From NCBI GenBank assembly GCA_019925795.1, contig CM034310.1, positions 18,620,764 to 18,684,763 on the forward strand: a DNA stretch of 64,000 nt, given 5' to 3'. This document shows, one piece after another, positions 1-11,379 of this stretch. The stretch is from Dendrobium chrysotoxum. Its lineage: Eukaryota > Streptophyta > Magnoliopsida > Asparagales > Orchidaceae. Numbering within the stretch: position 1 is the first letter of the stretch; each line of letters begins with the position of its first letter. Position numbers and translations under genes: made by a program. The notes under the pieces were generated by a model. That model ran no database searches. It saw nothing but the letters and a program-made list of their open reading frames with translations, and was not told the origin of the DNA.

Positions 1-351
1 ATCTTGGATGATTGAAATTATCCAGTATATTTAGTCAAAAATTAAACTTCTGGTTTTGACTAGATCGCACTCCCTTGAGTGTGTGTGCATGGTTACCAAG
101 CTAGCAAACACCTTTATAGGACTCAACTCAAGAAATCAAAAATTATATTAATGAATATTATAGACTCTTTATAACATAATTTATTCTACCCAATCTTGAG
201 CTTTGATTCTTCATTGGATGTTATATGGTGCTCCTGAAATGTTAGTATACACACAAATAAGTATAGAATTAAAACATTAGAAGACATAAAGATTCAAGCC
301 ATAATAGTTGTTATCATCAAAAATATAAACTCGTAAGCTCGAGTCGCAACA
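1..351 (-). repeat. 3' LTR of copy A, cut by window edge
   Basis: This stretch is nearly the same as 4178-4528 of the other LTR of copy A, sharing the 'ctcccttgagtgtgtgtg' block and the block ending in 'gagtcgcaaca'. It ends at 351 with the inverted CA of a TG...CA LTR and is followed directly by the polypurine tract. Only the first part of the LTR in element orientation, part of U3, is inside the window. Confidence 0.85.
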
Positions 352-429
352 ATCTCCCCCTTTTTGATAATAGTAAATATTACTAGTTGAATTTATAAAC
401 TAAAAGTATTTTCTCCTAATCTCCCCCTC
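352..429 (-). other. Two polypurine tracts of copy A
   Basis: On the minus strand the tract next to the LTR (352-365) reads AAAAAGGGGGAGAT. A second one (about 419-429) with the same GGGGGAGAT core lies some 65 bp further inside. The polypurine tract primes plus-strand DNA synthesis. More than one tract is a known Sirevirus trait and is also seen in the complete element here (31691-31700 and 31849-31862). Confidence 0.75.
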
Positions 430-1751
430 ACTAGGAAAAAATTTTAAAAAATAAAGGAAAATATAATTTTCTTTTTTTTATTTTTTATTTTAAAATAAAA
501 TAAATAACTAGATAAAAAGATAAACTAAATAAATACAATATAAAAATAACAATACATTCAAATACAACACAAATACAATAATACATTCTCTCGCTTTGAC
601 ATTTCCAAAAAGAAGAGGAGCATAGAAAAACAAACAAATAAAAAATATACTAAAAGATCAAACAGTCCCAAATCTGGTGAATGTGATGTTTTAGAAGAAT
701 CAGTTTGAAATTTCAAAAATTTTCTTGGAATGAGAAAGTTACCTCTTGATTTTATTCAAAAACTTAGTAAGGCATATATTGACCATGCATAATCCCAGAA
801 AGGTTAGAGATTCAGAAATTATTAATCCAAGCTCAAGTTCCTTAAATGCTAAAAAACCTTTTTTAAGCAAACATATAAATTAAAGAATAAATTAGAGAAG
901 AAAATAATAATCTTTTCAAAAACTCCTTGCATGAAATATATCTAATAGAAGATTAATACAAACGGTGAATCAAAAGTCATGATTTTCAAACTCAAGTATC
1001 GAAAATATCAATAGATATAAGGATTTTCTTAAGATTTAAGAAATACAAGAAAGGTAAGCTAACTCATTTTGGGCTCCTTTTGTGCCTCATCTATTTATTT
1101 TTAATATACTTTGTGTATCTTTTTATTTTGGTGACATTGTGCATCTTTTCAGCTTTGGGCTCATTTTATGTCTCTTTTCTTTTTACAAATATTCTTCCTT
1201 TCTATAATTTAAAAGACTAAAGCAAACCCAATCTAGTGACAAAAATGAACAGCTTGATTAAAAAAATAATAAAGTGGATTCAACAACTTGCAAAAGATCT
1301 CTATTAGATAGAGAAAATGTAGGGAGATGAAAAAGTTCAATTTCAAAATCTAATTTATTATTTGATGAAGATTTTGAATCAAAAGTAAAATAGTTTTATT
1401 AAATAAATGAGATAGAGAGACAAAATCATGAGTTTCCTTCCATTGACTGATTTTAGAAAGGTCAACCACAACTTACATAAAATTTCAAGAAAATATGAGG
1501 TAGATTATTCATTTTAGAAAAATGATCTTTGAAAAATGATTTAATTTTCTAAAGTGTATATGAAACAAAATGTGATATGTGTGTATTGATTAAAGAAACT
1601 ACACAAATAATAAGGAGACTAATTTATAATTTAAAAGAAAACCATAGAATAATAAGAAAAATAAAACACAAAGAAAATACCAAAAATAAATAAAAGTACA
1701 TTGAAAAAAATATACACGCACACAAAAATAAATAAACACATAAACAAGGCT
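352..1751 (-). other. Non-coding 3' domain of copy A
   Basis: AT-rich sequence between the gag stop and the 3' LTR, without a usable reading frame. Segment 1050-1180, read on the minus strand, is homologous to the hairpin-bearing module at 31030-31195 of the complete Sirevirus; both share the block AAAATGAGCCCAAA followed by a CTGAAAAGATGC block. The part at about 1305-1751 matches copy B at 36295-36738. No gene is seen here. Confidence 0.7.
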
Positions 1752-2787
1752 TTAAACATCATTATTTTGCTCCTATCTGATGATTCAGAAGCTAAATCTG
1801 CCCAGGGGATTTTTTTCTTTTTATCATTTGCCCTTATTGCAATTTGCTTATTTTTATTCTTTTTCTTCACATAAAGAGTTTTTAAATTAGGGCACTCATT
1901 TTTCATATGTCTGAGTTTTCTACATTCAAAGTAAATAATGTCAAAGAAAATCTTAACATTCTTACTATTTTTACCATTATTCTACTTTTATTGATACTTA
2001 TACTTGTGCTTTATTAAACTTTCTAATGTACTTATTATTGATGCTAACTCTTCACTTTCATCATCTACTAAGCCACTTTCCTCCATGTCTTTAGCTTTTA
2101 GCACTATAGTTTTACCTGCATCGAAAAGCTTTTGACCTAAACTTTGCTCATAGGTAATGAGTTAGCCAATCAGATTATCAATAGAATATTCATTCAAATT
2201 TTTTGATTCAGAAATAGTAACGACTTTGGCATCAAATTTATCATGTAGACAATATAGAATTTTATTGATCTTTTTAAATTTTTAAAATTCTTTATCTAAA
2301 GCATGTAATGATGCCACAATTTGAGTAAACCTAGTATACATGTCTAAGATCGTCTCATAAGATTTCAAGTAAAATAGTTGTAATCATGCATTAAAATATT
2401 TAACCTGTATTGCTTCACTTCACTAGTACCTTCATATGTAGTGCGTAATTTATCCTAAACTTCTTTGCGGGTGATACAAGTAGAAATAATCATATAATCT
2501 TTAGAAGTTAAGGCACAGAAAGAATAATTCAAAGATTTAACATTCAATTGAGAATAAATTTTTTCTTCTCTACTGCATTCAAAAAAAGGAATATCAATTT
2601 TGACGCCATTTATAAAATGAGAACGTGCAGAGTATCCTTCCTGAATTAACATCCACATGTAATAATCTATTGATTTAAAGAAAGTAGACATGTGAATTTT
2701 CTATAAATCCAAAGTAATATTTTCACATAAAGGTGGTCGGGTGATTGAATATCCTTCTACAATATTACGATTTCTAAAGTTAGCCAT
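1752..2787 (-). pseudogene. gag: Decayed Sirevirus-type gag of copy A
   Basis: The predicted start is the MAN... codon at 2787 (complement), equivalent to the gag start of the complete element at 25459. A retrotransposon gag domain is visible at about 2455-2691, with the block MSTFFKSIDYYMWML. The zinc knuckle at 1892-1933 reads YFECRKLRHMKNEC: the first of the three cysteines has become Tyr, so CCHC zinc binding should be lost. Frameshifts and stops break the frame in the middle. The end near 1752 is the same stop context as in copy B, shortly after an acidic tail, and it lacks the coiled coil and second zinc knuckle of the complete Sirevirus Gag. Gag would form the particle and bind RNA. 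Confidence 0.8.
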
Positions 2788-2831
2788 TTATTAAAATTCA
2801 AAAGTTTTTAAAAACTTAATTTATGAATCCC

Positions 2832-2843
2832 GCTCTGATATCA
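2832..2843 (-). other. Primer binding site, initiator tRNA-Met type (copy A)
   Basis: The complement reads TGATATCAGAGC, one mismatch from the standard TGGTATCAGAGC that pairs with the 3' end of initiator Met-tRNA. It lies three bases from the LTR end, as expected for a minus-strand-synthesis primer site. Confidence 0.8.
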
Positions 2844-2846
2844 CTT

Positions 2847-4528
2847 TGAAAGTCCGTGAAGGGTGTTAAACCCTATAGAACTAGTCGTGAGGCTAACCAA
2901 GAGGAGGGTGAATTGAATATTTAAAAACTTTTTAATAAAAAGAAAAATCTTTTTATATATTTTATAAAAAATAAATTAAATTAATAATAAAAAGATAAAT
3001 AAGAGATTTCACCCACGTAGTTAATTGCAATAAAAATAAAGTGTAGAAAATAATCAGAAGGAACACACCAGAATTTATAATGGTTCGATCCAATCTGACC
3101 TATGTCCACTCCCCAGAATCCCCCATTCTAGGTATTGTACTAAACCTTTAGTGACTCTCCTTTATCCCCCACAGCTAGGCGGAGAAGCCCTTATAAAATT
3201 TCTTCCACCTCCCCCGGTGCGGCAGAGAACCTGAAATCTTTTTCACTCTCCTAGTGAGGTAGAGAACCTATAATCTTTTTTCACCCTTCTGGTGAAGGAA
3301 GAGAACTTGGTCCTTTGACAACAAAGAGATCTTCTTCTTCCCAAAACTTTTCTCAAGACAAACCTTGTATCTGATGGTACTAAGGTGCAAACTTGTCGGA
3401 GCAACTGTATGAAACCCCCTCCACACTCCCTTGAAACGCCCTCAAAGGATCTTCTCCCTCTCTCAAACTCTACCCTTTCCTCTCTCCCTTTCATGGCTCT
3501 CTCTTCAAGTTTTCTCCATAAAAATGAAGTCTCAATGGCTACCAAAGACTCTTACCAAGTGCTTAAAAAAGATTAAATAGAGGGCTCCAAAAACCCTAGA
3601 AACTCAATTCTAGCGGCAAAGATCATCCAGGACGATCACAAGATTGTCAAGTATGATGTGCTTGAATAGAGGGCTTCAAAAAATCCTAAAAACTCAATTC
3701 AACCACTAAGAATCATCCTGTACGATCTCAGGATTGTCTAGGACAATGTGTAGAATTTGACCCGATAGTCCGATGATCTATGGATAGCCTAGGATGATCA
3801 ATTCAAATTTGAATAGATCATCTAGTACGATATTGGGGATCATCCTGGATGATTAGAAGAAATAATATATTATTTCATTTGGGATGATCAAGTATCGTCC
3901 CATGAACCTCTCGGGTTGTCCAGTATGATCTTCACGGATCATCCTGGATGATCGGATTAAACAAATTAATAATAATTACTCTCCTAATCACATGATCAAT
4001 TTAGGTATGATTGTCATTGATCATCCAGTATGATGGACATCGTCCTAAATGATCATAATAAAATTTGAATCTTACAACCTTACCTAAATTATAATTAGAT
4101 GATATTTTTATGATCATAAAAGATTTTCCTCGACGATCTAAATCATCTAGTTTAATTAGTTCAATGAGCTGATCATCTTGGACGATCAAAATCGTCCGGT
4201 ATGATTAGTTTAAAAATTAAACTTCTAGTTTTGACTAGATCTCACTCCCTTGAGTGTGTATGTGTATGGTCACCAAGCTAGCAAACACCTTTGTAGGACT
4301 CGACTTAAGAAATCAAAAATTACATCAATTAATATTACAGACTCTTTACAGCATAATCTATTCTACCTAATCTTGAGCTCTGATTCTTTGTTAAAAGGTG
4401 CATGGTGCTTCTGAAATATTAGTATACACACAAATAAGTATAGAATGAAAATATTAGGAGACATAAAGATACAAGCCATAATGTTTGTTATCATAAAAAA
4501 CATAAACCCGTGAGTTCGAGTCGCAACA
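2847..4528 (-). repeat. 5' LTR of copy A
   Basis: A 1682-bp LTR, the same length as the 5' LTR of the complete Sirevirus. It starts with the complement of ...TTTCA next to the PBS and ends with the complement of TGTTG. Hairpin cassettes of the R/U5 part lie at 3200-3300, for example TTCACC-CTTCT-GGTGAA at 3280-3296. The decayed palindrome array of U3 lies at about 3620-4200, with half-sites mostly changed from ATCGTCC to ATCATCC, which fits CpG decay. The five bases after it (CGCTT, 4529-4533) should be the TSD, but the other copy is outside the window. Confidence 0.85.
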
Positions 4529-5965
4529 CGCTTGACTGAGTGGTCGATGATACATATGCTTTGAATAGTATCAATATAAAAGAGAATCACTATGAACATA
4601 TTGTATTTACATTCAATCAATTCAAAATATTTTATCCAAAAAGTGTTTCATTTAAATTTTGTATTGATTTTAAACTAAGTGATTGAATCTCCACCAAAAT
4701 TTATTTTTATTGAGTATGATATTTATTGTAATTGTAGTTGAAAGTACTAGTATTTGCAAGTAAATATTCTTCCTTATGGGATCGATACTCTACACTATCA
4801 ATATATTTCTTGATTCAGCACGTATACTTACATATATTAAGTGTAGTTTTTTATAATTTTTATATGAAAGAAAATCTAACCATTGTTTAGGGATTGATAG
4901 AGCCCTAAATTATTTTCATATCTCTTTAGGTTACTCCACTGCCCCCATCAATAATGTGAAAAGAAAGAATTCTCATCTCCAAAAATAACCATTTCGAAAT
5001 GAGTGTAATATTATTCAAGTTCATTCATTTATTATCTTATCAAGTTTGAGCCATACTTGGACATGATTTGAGTTTTAAAATATGTTCAAAATTTTCATTA
5101 ATTTTGTTACCAATTTTCAGCCAAAATCAAGCTTTAATTAAGCCTAACTAATTATATATTTATTGATAATAATTTAAACATATAAAATAATTACTATATT
5201 TATTTAGGTTTATAAACTTTAATAAAATTGGCATAAATCATTAAGTGTTATTTAAGTTGTTTCAAATTTTAAATAATAATGTTTAAACATATCTATGTAA
5301 CCATTTATTTGATATTTTAAGCATAAATATACTTCTTATAATATACATAAATTTTAGAGAAGTTGATACAATAATACAAAGTAAGTCATCATTAAATAAG
5401 TATTTTTATCATATTTTTAATGATCTAATTGTTTATCAACAAAAAAACATCTTCATGAACATAAATAAACAAATAAATCAATTTATTCATTTATATCACC
5501 AAATTTTAAATTTGTGTTCAAATTTATTTAATTATATAAATAAATGAACATAAATAATTATTATATTAATAAGAACAAAATTGATCATCCAATGCGCTTA
5601 TTCTTTATCTATGGGACCCATACAATATAAACAAATATTTATCACATCAAAACATTTTTGCTTGTGAGCCCCAACAAGATTACAAGAATTGTCAAACTTA
5701 TCTTTTGAACTACCAAACAAATTTCTTAAAAACTAAGAAAGATTAGTCGCTTGTTGTGAAAGATAAGTGAAAGTGACCATCATTGGATATCAAACTCCTC
5801 AACTTTTCAATCATATATATTGATATATGATTTTAAAAAATAGGAAGTCAGGAGATTATACGTGTTTAAAATCCCCACCAAATATTTGATTTGTAACCGA
5901 AAGAAATAATGACAAATAATATCAGCAATTTATGGGGTTCTATAAACTTTTTAAAGTAATATATA
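4529..5965. other. AT-rich intergenic sequence
   Basis: No open frame with recognisable protein similarity, no terminal repeats and no clear tandem structure. It is probably old, decayed transposon DNA. Confidence 0.5.
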
Positions 5966-6199
5966 TGAGAAAATGATCAAAATGGTTCATTGACTTTTAT
6001 ATGAATGATCAAAATAGTCATCAATTATATCATTTTGATCCCTCAGATCTTTAAAAAAGAATTAGAATAGTCTTATGATGGAAATATTTTAGTGCTTTCT
6101 TAAAGAGTTGAGGAATCAAAATTATTCTTTAAAATAGCTAAGAACTATTTTGATTTTTCAAAAAAAAAAAAAAAGATAAATCATTTTGATCCTTTTATC
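5966..6199. mobile_element. MITE, Mutator-like
   Basis: About 234 bp with inverted ends. The left end has GATCAAAATGGTTCAT at about 5975-5990. The right end has the complement of GATCAAAATGATTTAT at about 6176-6191. The outer parts also pair approximately (GAGAAAA against GATAAAA). The flanks, TAATATATA on the left and TAATATATT on the right, look like a 9-bp TSD with one mismatch, which would suit a Mutator-type MITE, but the flank is low-complexity so the TSD is weak evidence. There is no coding capacity and an internal poly-A run. Confidence 0.5.
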
Positions 6200-6350
6200 T
6201 AATATATTTATTTCAGTTATAAATGTAAATCAAACTATCGTAAGAAGGAGAAACCGAGAAAAAGCACCTTTTTGAAAAGCAAAAGTCGCAGAGAGCTGGG
6301 CAAATTTGAACACCAACTTTGGCTGCTGGGTATTTCTGAGAAATACGGAA

Positions 6351-7032
6351 TAGGGGTGTCAATTTTTGACACGACCCGAAACCCGACCAGAACCCGACCA
6401 GGAAAAATCCGGGTTCGGGTCGACCCGTTTGTGAAACGGTCGGGTCCGGGTTCGGATTTCTGACCCGTTTGAAAAATGGGTCGGGTTCGGGTTGACCCGA
6501 TAACCCGGAGTTGACCCATTTTGACTCAAAAAAAATGACCCATCGCGGCATCCCATACGAGCCTTGCAGCCTGTCGCATCGCGTCACGTCCTGGAATCGC
6601 ACAGTCGCGTTGCCTCAAAGGTTAAGGTGTCAACCCATCGCTGTGTCGCGTCACCTAATCGCCGTCGTGCAGGCTGAGGCCGCTCCAACGTTCCACCGCT
6701 CCGCCTCACCAGTCACTGATTCACTTGAGTCTCGACATGACGACGCCTCAGCCTTGACCAAGCAAGGCTTGCCTCCGGCGCTCCACCGCTCCTCCTCGAC
6801 CTCGCTTCACGTCACCCAGACCGCACCATGGCAACCTCGTTGCGCCTTGACCTCGCCTCACTATTGTTTTCGCAGGTCAGGTCGGGTCAACCCGTAACCC
6901 GAGAGGGTTGGGTTCGGGTTGAAAATCCAGACCCGTTTGTAAAATCGGGTCGGGTTCGGGTTGACCCGTTTAGGCCCGAGTCAACTCGGGTTCGACCCGA
7001 ACCCGACCCGCCAACCCGTTTTGACACCCCTA
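6351..7032. mobile_element. Non-autonomous hAT element with 8-bp TSD
   Basis: Both ends carry TAGGGGTGTCAA in inverted orientation, a terminal repeat typical of plant hAT elements. The 8-bp duplication ATACGGAA at 6343-6350 and 7033-7040 is perfect. Subterminal regions are packed with ACCCGA/TCGGGT motifs on both sides, the usual pattern of transposase-binding sites. The middle (about 6540-6870) is GC-rich, unlike the AT-rich surroundings, and holds open frames of up to 128 codons in the plus strand with no recognisable domain. No transposase is encoded, so it needs an autonomous hAT partner. Confidence 0.9.
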
Positions 7033-7310
7033 ATACGGAATAAAGAATGCATAAATTATCAATATTGAAAATTTTTCAAGGGATTTAAAAACTTAAGAGA
7101 AGAAGAGGAGAAATGATTAACTGAAATAATATTTTATGGCATAATGTTTGTACTAAATATATTAAATTCTAAATTTATTCATGAACCTTAAAATAAATTT
7201 TTTACTTATAAGCTTTATGAATGTACATAAGATGAAGGGAAATTTAATATTAAAAACTTTTATTGAAATATTATAAATATATAATTGATCGACATCAAGA
7301 AAATTCACTT
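7033..7310. other. Short spacer, ending in the start of an older LTR
   Basis: AT-rich, no gene. The last 30 bases or so (from about 7278) are best explained as the first part of an older LTR whose remainder continues at 14126. In that reading the TATA box of the older LTR falls at the same offset as in the younger element. Confidence 0.45.
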
Positions 7311-7765
7311 TGATAAGTCCTCAAAAATTATCATGATCGGCCACGATTCTCGAGGGAAAATCAAGTTGGAAACTTCAAAAATTAAATTGGAGACCATTTG
7401 AACTCTGATTTCAGCAATCTTATAGCTAAACTGAACATCTCAAAAATATGAACCTAACGACACCAAATTTGACTCAATCCGAGCCCAAATGTGTCCAAAT
7501 CAAGGGCTCGAAGCACTTTTGAAAGGTCAAAACATAATCTTGATTATCAAACAGTTTCCAAAAATGACATGCTTATAATCAAATCAAGCGGCTCGACGAC
7601 AAGAATCTAACGAGCTCAAGATCACTGAATTTTGATTTCATTAAGACATTCAAAAGTTCATTTAATGATCCACGATCAAGGGATTCAACATCGGTCGTCC
7701 ATCCAAACCACTTCCGATTTACCCTTGATCTTCCTCTTATTTACGGTCATGCCACTCTCAGAAAT

Positions 7766-7775
7766 CTATAAATAG
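7766..7775 (+). promoter_or_regulatory. LTR TATA box
   Basis: CTATAAATAG, 455 bases into the LTR. The same box occurs at 12854-12863 in the 3' LTR (452 bases in) and at 14548-14557 in the older relative. Conservation in three diverged copies supports a real promoter. Confidence 0.75.
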
Positions 7776-7859
7776 AGACCCCCTTTCTCATGAAAAGGGA
7801 GAGGCTAAGGAAGAGAGCAAGAGAGAGATCGAAGATCGCTCTTGCCTCCTCACTCCTCC

Positions 7860-8740
7860 TTGACCACCACCGGAGTTCCACTGGACCACCGCCTGACGCC
7901 GTTGTTTCGCCGGACCACCACTTGAAGACGTTCGCTCCGCTGGACCACTGTCTAAAGCCATTATTCCACCAGACCACTACCTGAGGCCCTGAGTTCACCG
8001 GACCATAACCGGACGCCGTTGTTCTGCCGTGCCAGCACTTGAGGCCTTGAGCTCCACCGGACCACCACTTGACGCCGTTGTTCCACCAGACCACCACTTA
8101 AGGCCCTGAGCTCCACCGGACCACCGCTCGATGCCTGAGTTTTTCCAGACCACCAGTTAAGGCCCTGAACTCCGCCGGACCACCTCTTGATGCCCTGAGT
8201 TTCGCCAGACCACCACCTAAGGTTCTGAGCTCTGTCGAACCACTGCTTGACGACGTGAGTTCCGTCAGACCACCACCTGAGGCTTGAACTTTTGCCAGAC
8301 CATCATCTGAGGTTCGGAGTTCTACCAGACCACTAATTGAGGCCCAAACTTCTATTGTCCGTCCAGTTAAGGTCATCCCAACCTTTATCATCAGGCTACA
8401 GTCTTTCTGACCTCTAACGATAGTCAACTATGATCCTTCTGACCTCCATTTCTTGACCAACTAAGTCCCTCCTAACCTCTATCATCATATTACAATCCTT
8501 CTAACCTCTGTCACATATTACGATCCTTCTGACCTCCATCGTCGGGCAACGGTCTTCCTGACCCCTGCCTCCGGCCAACTATGGTCCTTCTGACCTTCGT
8601 TGCCTACTACGGTCCTTCCAACCTCCATCACCAAGCAATAGTTTTTCTAACCCCTGTCTCCTATCGACTACAGTCTTTCTTACCTCCGTCGCCAGCTGAC
8701 TATGATCCTTCCAACCAAACAAGCACATCAGCAGTGACTC
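7860..8740 (+). repeat. Two tandem arrays inside the LARD LTR
   Basis: Units of about 45 bp. The first array repeats a CCGGACCACCACTTGAGGCC-like unit. The second, from about 8345, repeats a GACCTCCGTCGCC...CGGTCCTTC-like unit. They are moderately GC-rich against an AT-rich background and recur at 12945-13810 in the 3' LTR. Minus-strand open frames across them (for example 7747-8097) arise from the repeat and are not genes. Confidence 0.8.
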
Positions 8741-9031
8741 TTCCAATTTCCATCATGTAATGCAATATATATGATGTATATTTGCTACATCAAGATAAGG
8801 ACTTCCCAACAAGGAAGGGCCTCATTTGTAATCGAATGCAAAGACTAGTGGATTCATTCAATTGGGGCAGGAAAATCCCCTTTTTAGGGGTTTCCATGTA
8901 AAAACTCTGGTGTCTCTTATAAGTACTACACCCATTTCTCTTATCTGATTATGTGTTAGATCATCATACAATATTAATACGTTAAGCTTTATATTTCTTT
9001 ACCGCCATGAATACTCCAGGATGCAATAATT

Positions 9032-9049
9032 TGGCACCATCTGTGGGAA
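9032..9049 (+). other. Gypsy-type primer binding site
   Basis: TGGCACCATCTGTGGGA lies four bases after the 5' LTR. It resembles the TGGCGCC(G/A)TCTGTGGGA sites of several plant Ty3/gypsy elements, which is the main reason to place this coding-free element with gypsy. Confidence 0.7.
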
Positions 9050-9438
9050 TGTGGTTCCCGATTGGGGGGCAATTTTTGCTCCATCCTCAAAAGATTATGC
9101 ATGTCAACATCCTAGCATCAGCTATGGATGCATCAATTTCATGCATACTGGGGGGAAACCTTGACTCCAACTGTGGTCAAGAAAATACATCTAATGCTTT
9201 CAATATCAAGATAATATTTCAGGCAAGAAACTTCCAGCAAATGCAACGATGCTTCCAATTAATTTTAAGCCTCATATAGGTTCTAACTGGACTTCTACTC
9301 CTTCGGCAGGGTCTAAATCTCGACATCAAAAAGGCAGTAATGGTCTAAAGATAGACCATTCTTCATCCTTGATTCAGGATATACGTAGCATTCATCCCTT
9401 CTAATCAAGGCAAAATCGATCCCAAGGGGATCCAATTC

Positions 9439-9690
9439 GACCTCTTCCATACAGGTTAACGTCATCGAGCAAAGTCTCTGACATACAACCTTATATAGGT
9501 CATACATCCTTGGTGGATTCTCTCGACCTCTTCCACACAGGTTAGCGTCATCGAGTAATGCTCTGATATACAACCTCGGATAGGTCATACATTCTTGGTG
9601 GATTCTCTCGATCTCTTCCATATAGGTTAATGTCATTAAGTAATACGCTGATATATAACCTCAGATAGGTTATATATCTTTGTAGAATTC
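9439..9690 (+). repeat. Tandem repeat, about 85 bp, three units
   Basis: Units start near 9439, 9524 and 9609 with a GACCTCTTCCATACAGGTTA-like block and share a CATACATCCTTGGTGGATTC block. The open frame across them on the minus strand (9313-9636) only reflects the repeat. Confidence 0.8.
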
Positions 9691-9714
9691 TATTAACCTA
9701 TGATCTACTACCCG

Positions 9715-11340
9715 TTGATGGACTTTCATCAGAATTAAACCCGACGCCATACTTCTACCCAACACCAGGCTTCTGCTAGCCGTCGGACTTTCGTTGGGTT
9801 TCTACTCGACACTGAATTTATACCCGTCATTTGACTTCTTCTAGCCAATGAAATTTTGTTAGAATTCTACCCGATGCAGTACTTCTACCCGACATCATAC
9901 TTTTACCCGTCATCAAACTTTTACCCGTCACTGGACTCATTGGATTTCTATCTGATGATAAATTTCTACCCGTCATCGAACTTCTACCCATCGACATACT
10001 TTCATCGAACTTCTAGCTGACCTGATGCCAGACTTTTGCCTGTCGCCGAACATTCAACTGATTTCTACCCGATGCCAAATTTCTACCAGTAGTCAGACTT
10101 CTGCCCGTCGTCGGAATCTCGTCGGATTTCTACTCGATGCTGAATTTCTACCCATCGTTAGACTTCTACCCATTGATGGACTTTTATCGGGCTTCTACCC
10201 GACCCTACATCAAACTTCTGCCCATCGTAGGACTCTCGTTGGATTTCTATCCAACGTTGAATTTTTACCAGTCATTGGACTTCTACTACTCGATAGACTT
10301 TTATCAGACTTCTACCCAACATCGTACTTCTACCCGACACCAGACTTCTGCCTGCTGCCAGACTCTCATATGATTTCTACCATATGTTGAATTTTTACCT
10401 GTCATCAGACTTCTGCTCCTCGATAGACATTCGATGGACTTATACCTAATGCCATACTTCTACCTATCATCAAACTTCTGCCTGTTGACAGACTCTTATC
10501 AGATTTCTACCCGACGCTAAATTTCTACTTGTCATCAGACTTCTGCCTGTTGATAAACTTTCGTCGGGCTTCTACCCGATCCAACGTCGGACTTTTGCCA
10601 GCCGCCAAACTCTCGTTGGATTTCTACCCAATACTGAATTTCTACTCGTCGTCAGACTTTTGCCCGTCAATGACCGTCGATGAACTTTCATCAGACTTCT
10701 ACCTGATGATGTACTTCTACCAGTTGCCAGACTCTCATAAAATTTTTACCCGACATGAAATTTTTATCCGTCATGAGACTTCTGCCTGTCGATGGAATTT
10801 CATCAAAATTCTACCCAATGCTACACTTTTACCCTTTCTCGAACTTCTGCCCTTCGCCGGACTCCCATCGAACTTTAACCCGATGCTAAATTTTCACTTA
10901 TCATTTGACTTCTACCTGTCGTCGCGCTGTTATCGGACTTCAGTCCGACGTCAAATTTTTACCCGTCGTCAGTCTTCTACCCGTCGATGAACTTTAATAG
11001 AAACTCTACCTGATGCTGTACTTCTACCGATGCCAAACTTCTGCCCATCGCTAGACTTTCCTTGGGTTTCTACCCAACGTTGAATTTCTATTAGTAATCG
11101 AACTTTTGCCTGTCGACGGACTTTCATTGTGTTTCTACTCGACACTGAATTTCTACCTATTGTCTGACTTCTTTCCGTAAATGGACTTTCATCGGACTTC
11201 CAGTCGACGCCGGACTTTTGCCCGTAGCCAAATTTTCGTTAGATTTCCACCCGATGCTGAATTTCTACCTGTCGTCGGACTTCTGCTCGTCGATGGACTT
11301 TTATTGGACTTCAACCTGATGTCAAACTTTTGTTAATTGC
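9715..11340 (+). repeat. Long degenerate tandem array in the LARD interior
   Basis: About 1.6 kb of TTCTACCCG / CCGTCGTCGGACTTCTGC type repeats. Short subunits of about 20-25 bp are grouped in a higher-order period of roughly 115-130 bp, for example successive 'GATTTCTACC' blocks near 10240, 10370 and 10500. Open frames at 10025-10390 and 10529-10990 translate to FYP- and DFY-rich repeats and match no protein domain I know. I treat them as by-products. Confidence 0.85.
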
Positions 11341-11379
11341 CATACTTCCACTGACTAACATCAAACCTCTGTAAGATCT

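Larger units (their letters stand above)
1..4528 (-). mobile_element. Gag-only Sirevirus-type LTR retroelement, copy A (partial)
   Basis: The element reads right to left. Its 5' LTR is at 2847-4528, the PBS at 2832-2843, a gag pseudogene at 1752-2787, a non-coding 3' domain at 352-1751, polypurine tracts at about 352-365 and 419-429, and the start of its 3' LTR at 1-351, where the window cuts it. The internal region is only about 2.5 kb and has no protease, integrase, reverse transcriptase or RNase H. The gag, the duplicated polypurine tract and the LTR layout match the complete Sirevirus at 23722-33561. Copy B at 36281-39499 ends gag at the same place and shares the same non-coding domain. 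A gag-only (TR-GAG-like) family is therefore likelier than a private deletion. It would need enzymes supplied in trans. Confidence 0.82.
7311..9028 (+). repeat. 5' LTR of the LARD-like element
   Basis: A 1718-bp LTR starting TGATAAGTCC; the end has changed from ...GCAACA (3' copy) to ...GCAATA. A TATA box CTATAAATAG lies at 7766-7775. Downstream are two tandem arrays: about 45-bp units of the 'CCACCACTTGAGGCC' type at 7860-8345, then units of the 'GACCTCCGTCGCC' type at 8345-8740. Confidence 0.9.

Noticed and set aside
3243..3576. Overlapping frames on both strands
   Set aside because: They lie in the LTR leader with hairpin cassettes; equivalent frames at 24786-25159 and 32946-33269 are likewise repeat-derived.
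6511..6897. Plus-strand frame of 128 codons in the hAT element as a transposase
   Set aside because: It has no hAT transposase motif and runs into the subterminal repeats.
7747..8427. Minus-strand frames rich in Gly/Trp repeats
   Set aside because: Shadows of the 45-bp tandem array in the LARD LTR.
10025..10990. Two plus-strand open frames as protein genes
   Set aside because: They lie inside a degenerate tandem array and translate to low-complexity FYP repeats without a domain.
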